Shown: piece by piece, positions 61,107-64,000 of the stretch
Position numbering within the stretch: the first letter of the stretch is position 1
Layout: the number at the start of each line of letters is the position of its first letter
Program-made: the position numbers and the translations under genes
The notes under the pieces: model-generated
Told to the model about the DNA's origin: nothing
Seen by the model: the letters and a program-made list of their open reading frames with translations, nothing else
Database searches by the model: none
Assembly (NCBI GenBank): GCA_046347195.1
Contig: JAXMGQ010000008.1
Location: 59,570 to 123,569 of the forward strand
Source: TMP-86 sp046347195
GTDB lineage: Bacteria > Pseudomonadota > Gammaproteobacteria > Steroidobacterales > Steroidobacteraceae
Length of the DNA: 64,000 nucleotides
Reading direction: 5' to 3'

Positions 61107-61267
61107 GCACGCCAGGACAGTTCGATCCCGAGCTCGAACGGCGGGTGTCGGCGCTGGAGGCGGGCCCCGATGCCGGCTCCGACTTCGATGCGCGCAGCTG
61201 GGTATGGCTCGTGCTGCTGGGCATCGTCGGTCCGCTGGCGCTGCTCCTCTGGGGCTGGTTCGGTTGA
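61103..61267 (+). CDS. 54-residue single-span membrane protein
   Basis: Sequence starts MSTPGQFDPELERRVSALEA, an acidic soluble segment, followed by RSWVWLVLLGIVGPLALLLW and a short GWFG tail: one transmembrane helix near the C-terminus. Its ATG overlaps the CoA-transferase stop (ATGA), and GAGG for the NCS1 permease lies four bases after its stop, so it is wedged tightly between the two and co-translated. Size, topology and position suggest an accessory subunit of the permease or a membrane anchor for the CoA enzymes. I know no named family for it. Confidence 0.65.
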   Translation: MSTPGQFDPELERRVSALEAGPDAGSDFDARSWVWLVLLGIVGPLALLLWGWFG

Positions 61268-61283
61268 CCTGAGGAACATGGGA

Positions 61284-62693
61284 ATGCCGGACAAGCCACA
61301 CGCAGCGGCGGACACCGGGGTCTGGCCGCTGTTGCGCGCCGAGCGCACCTGGGGTCCCTGGCGCCTGGGGATTGCGCTGGCGACGGCCGCCGCGGCCACC
61401 TGGTGCTATCTCATCGGCGGCTACGCGGGTTACTACCTGAACTTCTTCCAGGGAAGCATCGCACTGACCGCCGGCAGCATGATCGGCATGCTGCTGGTGT
61501 TGCTCGCCGCGGGTCCCACCTGCATCCGCTTCGGCATCGAGTCGGTGGCCTCCACCAAGCCGCAGTTCGGATCGAAGGGCTGGGCCATCCCGGCAGCCAT
61601 GCAGTTCCTGTCCATCATCGGCTGGAACGCGATGCTGCTGATCTTCTTCGCGAAGTCGCTCGCACAGCTCCTGTCGGTGCTGGGCTGGTTGCCGGTGGGC
61701 GTCGGCAGCCTGCAGATCACCCCGTTCACCACGCTGATCGCCTGCGCCATCGTGTTCGGTGTGCTGTTGTGGGGCGCAAGCGGCGTCACGCACCTGTCCA
61801 ACATCCTCGTCGCCCATGTCTTCGTGGGTCTGTGGATGCTCTACCTGCTGGTTTCGCAGCGCTGGCCGGATCTGGTCACGGCGAAGCCGACGCTCGCCCA
61901 CGCGGATTCGGTGTGGAACTACACCACGGGCATCGAGATCGGCATCACCTCGCTCCTGTCCTGGTGGGCCTACATCGGAGCCCTGATCCGCATGGCGCCC
62001 GACGGGCGCAAGATCGCCGTGCCGGTGATGGTGGGCATGGGACTGCCGGTGCCGCTGCTCAGCCTCATCGGCACCGCGGGCGTGCTGGTGCTGAAGGACT
62101 CCGACCCGTCCGTGTGGCTGCGCACCGTCGGCGGCCCGGTCTATGCCATCATCGCGCTGTCGTTCGTAGCGGCCGCCAACTTCGGTACCGCCATCGCCGG
62201 CATCTATGCCTCGGCGATCGGCTTGCGGAATCTCCGCTTCTTCGAACGCGCCTCCTGGTCGGTGGTGCTGATGGTTTCCATCGTGCCGGTGGCCTTCCTC
62301 GGGATGTTCATCCCGGAACTGGTGTTCAACGAGTTCGGCACCATTCTCGCGCTCATCGGTGTGTGCTTCGCCCCACTGTGTGGCATCCAGATCGCGGACT
62401 ACTTCGTGCTGCGCCGCCGGCGCATCGACATCCGCGCCATCTTCGAGGGCACGCCGGGCAGCCCCTATTACTTCCTGAAGGGCGTGAACCCGGCTGCCGT
62501 CGTGGCCCTGCTGGTGGGCATCGCGCTGTACATCTACCTGCTCAATCCGCTGACCTACGAGTCGCACGGTCCCTACCGGTTCCTGACGGCATCGCTGCCG
62601 ACGACCATCGTGTCCGCCGGCGTCTACATCCTCATCTCGCGGCTGTACATCATGCGCGCAGGCCTCGGTGGGTACGGCGGCGGGCGGTCATGA
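61284..62693 (+). CDS. NCS1-family permease (cytosine/purine/hydantoin type)
   Basis: 469 residues with 12 membrane helices. Features include WGPWRLGIALATAAAATWCY, the broken helix 1 region YAGYYLNFFQGSIALTAGSM, FGSKGWAIPAAMQFLSIIGW, TSLLSWWAYIGALIRMAPDG and CGIQIADYFVLRRRRIDIRA near the end. NCS1 carriers import nitrogenous rings, thiamine-like compounds or hydantoins with Na+ or H+. ATG 61284 is favoured over 61278 by the spacing to GAGGA. In this operon it is the best clue that the pathway begins with a small nitrogen compound. Confidence 0.85.
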   Translation: MPDKPHAAADTGVWPLLRAERTWGPWRLGIALATAAAATWCYLIGGYAGYYLNFFQGSIALTAGSMIGMLLVLLAAGPTCIRFGIESVASTKPQFGSKGWAIPAAMQFLSIIGWNAMLLIFFAKSLAQLLSVLGWLPVGVGSLQITPFTTLIACAIVFGVLLWGASGVTHLSNILVAHVFVGLWMLYLLVSQRWPDLVTAKPTLAHADSVWNYTTGIEIGITSLLSWWAYIGALIRMAPDGRKIAVPVMVGMGLPVPLLSLIGTAGVLVLKDSDPSVWLRTVGGPVYAIIALSFVAAANFGTAIAGIYASAIGLRNLRFFERASWSVVLMVSIVPVAFLGMFIPELVFNEFGTILALIGVCFAPLCGIQIADYFVLRRRRIDIRAIFEGTPGSPYYFLKGVNPAAVVALLVGIALYIYLLNPLTYESHGPYRFLTASLPTTIVSAGVYILISRLYIMRAGLGGYGGGRS

Positions 62694-62736
62694 GCGTGAC
62701 GGCGGAATCGGGAATCATCCATCGGGAGGCAGTTCC

Positions 62737-63546
62737 ATGAACATGCAGGGCAAGCGGGTGCTGGTGACCGGCAGCACCACCGGGATCGGCCAGGGCACCG
62801 CGGAGCTGTTCCGCGAGGCCGGCGCGCGGGTGGCGATCAATGGCCGCGACCCGGCCAACGTCGCGCGGGTGATCGCGCAGATGGGCGGCGAAGGCTACGT
62901 CGCGGCGCCCGGGCACGTGGGCACCGTCGAGAGCTGCCGTCGCATCGTCGAGACCGCCATCGAGAAGCTCGGTGGGCTCGATTGCCTGGTGAACAACGTC
63001 GGCATCGGGCCGCTGGCGCGCATGATGCAGGTGCATGAGGCGCATTGGGACGAGACCATCGCCATCAACCTGCGTGCCGCGTTCTTCTGCACGCAGGCGG
63101 CGCTGCCGGCGCTGAGCGCCTCGCGCGGCTCGGTGGTGATGATCTCCTCGGTCACGGGCCTCATCGCCGGTCCGCCGGACAGTTTCGTCTACGCGATCAC
63201 CAAGGGTGGTCTCATCTCCATGACGAAGAGCCTCGCCACGGAACTTGCGCCGCTGGGCATCCGCGTCAATTGCCTCTGTCCGGGCTACATCGACACGCCG
63301 ATGATCAAGGCCGAGAACGAGCTGACCCAGGGCCAGCTCAACCGCTCCATCAGTGCCTTCACGCCGCTGGGGCGCATCGGCACGGTGCGCGAATGCTCCT
63401 CCTCGGTGGTGTACTTCGCCTCCGATGATGCCCGTTACGTGACCGGCGCGGTGTTGTCGAACGATGGCGGCTGCGCGGCGAATGGAAGCTGGGGCACGAA
63501 TGAACAGGGCGCCGAGCCGGCGCCGACCACCGTCGGACAGGGCTGA
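62737..63546 (+). CDS. Short-chain dehydrogenase/reductase
   Basis: 269 residues. Classical SDR motifs: cofactor site TGSTTGIG (11-18), LVNNVGIGPL (NNxG), catalytic Ser in VVMISSVTG, Tyr152 and Lys156 in VYAITKGG, and PGYIDTPM after the active site. Asn-Gly-Arg at the end of strand 2 (INGRDP) suggests NADP preference. GGGAGG lies seven bases before ATG 62737. It follows the permease by 43 bases and precedes a second SDR, so it likely oxidises or reduces a hydroxy intermediate of the regulon's pathway. Confidence 0.88.
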   Translation: MNMQGKRVLVTGSTTGIGQGTAELFREAGARVAINGRDPANVARVIAQMGGEGYVAAPGHVGTVESCRRIVETAIEKLGGLDCLVNNVGIGPLARMMQVHEAHWDETIAINLRAAFFCTQAALPALSASRGSVVMISSVTGLIAGPPDSFVYAITKGGLISMTKSLATELAPLGIRVNCLCPGYIDTPMIKAENELTQGQLNRSISAFTPLGRIGTVRECSSSVVYFASDDARYVTGAVLSNDGGCAANGSWGTNEQGAEPAPTTVGQG

Positions 63547-63557
63547 GGAGCGCAACC

Positions 63558-64000
63558 ATGACGATCCAGTTCGATTTCCGGGACAAGGGCGTGCTGGTCA
63601 GCGATGGCACGACCACGCTGGGCCGGCAGGTCGCGGCGGCTTTCCATGATCTGGGCGCGCGCGTAGCCATCCACGGACGCAGCGCCGGCGCGGTGCAGGA
63701 GGCGGTGCGCGAGCTCGGCGGCGGGGCGCGGCTGATTGCCGCGCCGGGTGAGCTGTCGAAGACGGCCGGGATTCCATCGCTGGTGGAGGGCGCATTGGCG
63801 GGCCTCGAGAGCCTGGATGTCCTGGTGTGTCTGGGCACGAAGTCGAGCCTGCGCGAGGTGGACAAGATCGACACGGATTATTTCGAGCAGGTGATGGGCG
63901 ACAACGTCAAGCAGCTCTTCTTCCTCTCGCAGGCCTGTGTCCCGGCCTTGAGGAAGTCCCGCGGCAGCGTCGTCAACGTGGCCTCGAGCGTCGGACTCGT
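63558..64000 (+). CDS. Second short-chain dehydrogenase-like protein, cut by the window end
   Basis: 147 codons visible. It begins MTIQFDFRDKGVLVSDGTTT and keeps the SDR layout (LGARVAIHGRSAGAVQEAVR, SRGSVVNVASSVGL), but the cofactor loop is SDGTTTLG instead of TGxxxGIG and the NNAG position reads VCLGTKS. It may be a divergent SDR that works as a partner subunit of the first, or one with altered cofactor use. GAGGAG lies seven bases before the ATG. The catalytic Tyr-Lys region lies beyond position 64000. Confidence 0.75.
   Translation, partial: MTIQFDFRDKGVLVSDGTTTLGRQVAAAFHDLGARVAIHGRSAGAVQEAVRELGGGARLIAAPGELSKTAGIPSLVEGALAGLESLDVLVCLGTKSSLREVDKIDTDYFEQVMGDNVKQLFFLSQACVPALRKSRGSVVNVASSVGL

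Noticed and set aside
1..64000. CRISPR array, rRNA genes, phage structural genes or a known defence system
   Set aside because: No spaced direct repeats, no rRNA-like sequence and no capsid, tail or defence-type proteins were seen on either strand.

Overview
This 64 kb window is chromosomal DNA of high G+C content from a Gram-negative bacterium. It has TonB-dependent receptors, Tat-type signals on several enzymes, periplasmic peptidases and a PQQ dehydrogenase. The gene mix (many TonB receptors, S10 carboxypeptidases, Rieske oxygenase, CocE hydrolase, M61 peptidase) fits the catabolically versatile gammaproteobacteria around Steroidobacter/Solimonas/Nevskia, but lineage is an inference from content only. 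No rRNA, complete tRNA or CRISPR array was seen.

Layout. (1) 1-2.9 kb: decayed end of an integrated element (AAA ATPase, TubC-like protein and a phage-type reading frame, several broken by frameshifts), a higBA toxin-antitoxin pair with a palindromic operator, and a sequence resembling a tRNA 3' end that may be an attachment site. (2) 2.9-5.6 kb: bioF and bioA, both degraded, then an orphan ribbon-helix-helix antitoxin remnant. (3) 5.6-21 kb: an MFS carrier and a PQQ/cytochrome c dehydrogenase, followed by a minus-strand operon (Rieske oxygenase, MFS, Tat FAD oxidoreductase, TonB receptor, S33 peptidase, M24 peptidase) divergent from an AraC regulator. Two ISL3-family insertion sequences in inverted orientation have hit the TonB receptor; one lies at its stop codon with an 8-bp target duplication, the other is associated with loss of about 0.5 kb of the gene. 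(4) 22-27.3 kb: cstA, then a MarR regulator with a concentric double palindrome upstream, a CocE hydrolase and a frameshifted DUF3237 gene. (5) 27.3-46.2 kb: a peptide-use island. A minus-strand operon (aminotransferase, two S10 peptidases, ornithine-cyclodeaminase-family enzyme, amidohydrolase, a third S10) faces a plus-strand set (amino-acid permease, M61 peptidase, TonB receptor, class V aminotransferase, intact S10), with an Lrp-type regulator between them. Three of the four S10 genes are frameshifted.

(6) 46.3-64 kb: a second catabolic region with an LLM oxidoreductase, class IV aminotransferase, fumarylacetoacetase and serine hydrolase, then a set that appears to be controlled by one GntR/FCD regulator. 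Three copies of TTGT-N3-ACAA lie in the promoter regions of a kinase/dimethylglycine-dehydrogenase-like pair, of a class III aminotransferase, and between the GntR gene and an operon of aldehyde dehydrogenase, acyl-CoA dehydrogenase, CoA transferase, a 54-residue membrane protein, an NCS1 permease and two SDRs. This reads as import of a small nitrogen compound, demethylation, deamination, aldehyde oxidation, CoA activation and beta-oxidation-like processing. The substrate is unknown.

Many genes carry single or multiple frameshifts while others of more than 2 kb are clean. Part of this is real decay (the bioF lysine motif is altered, the TonB receptor is deleted), but isolated one-base shifts could be sequencing errors.
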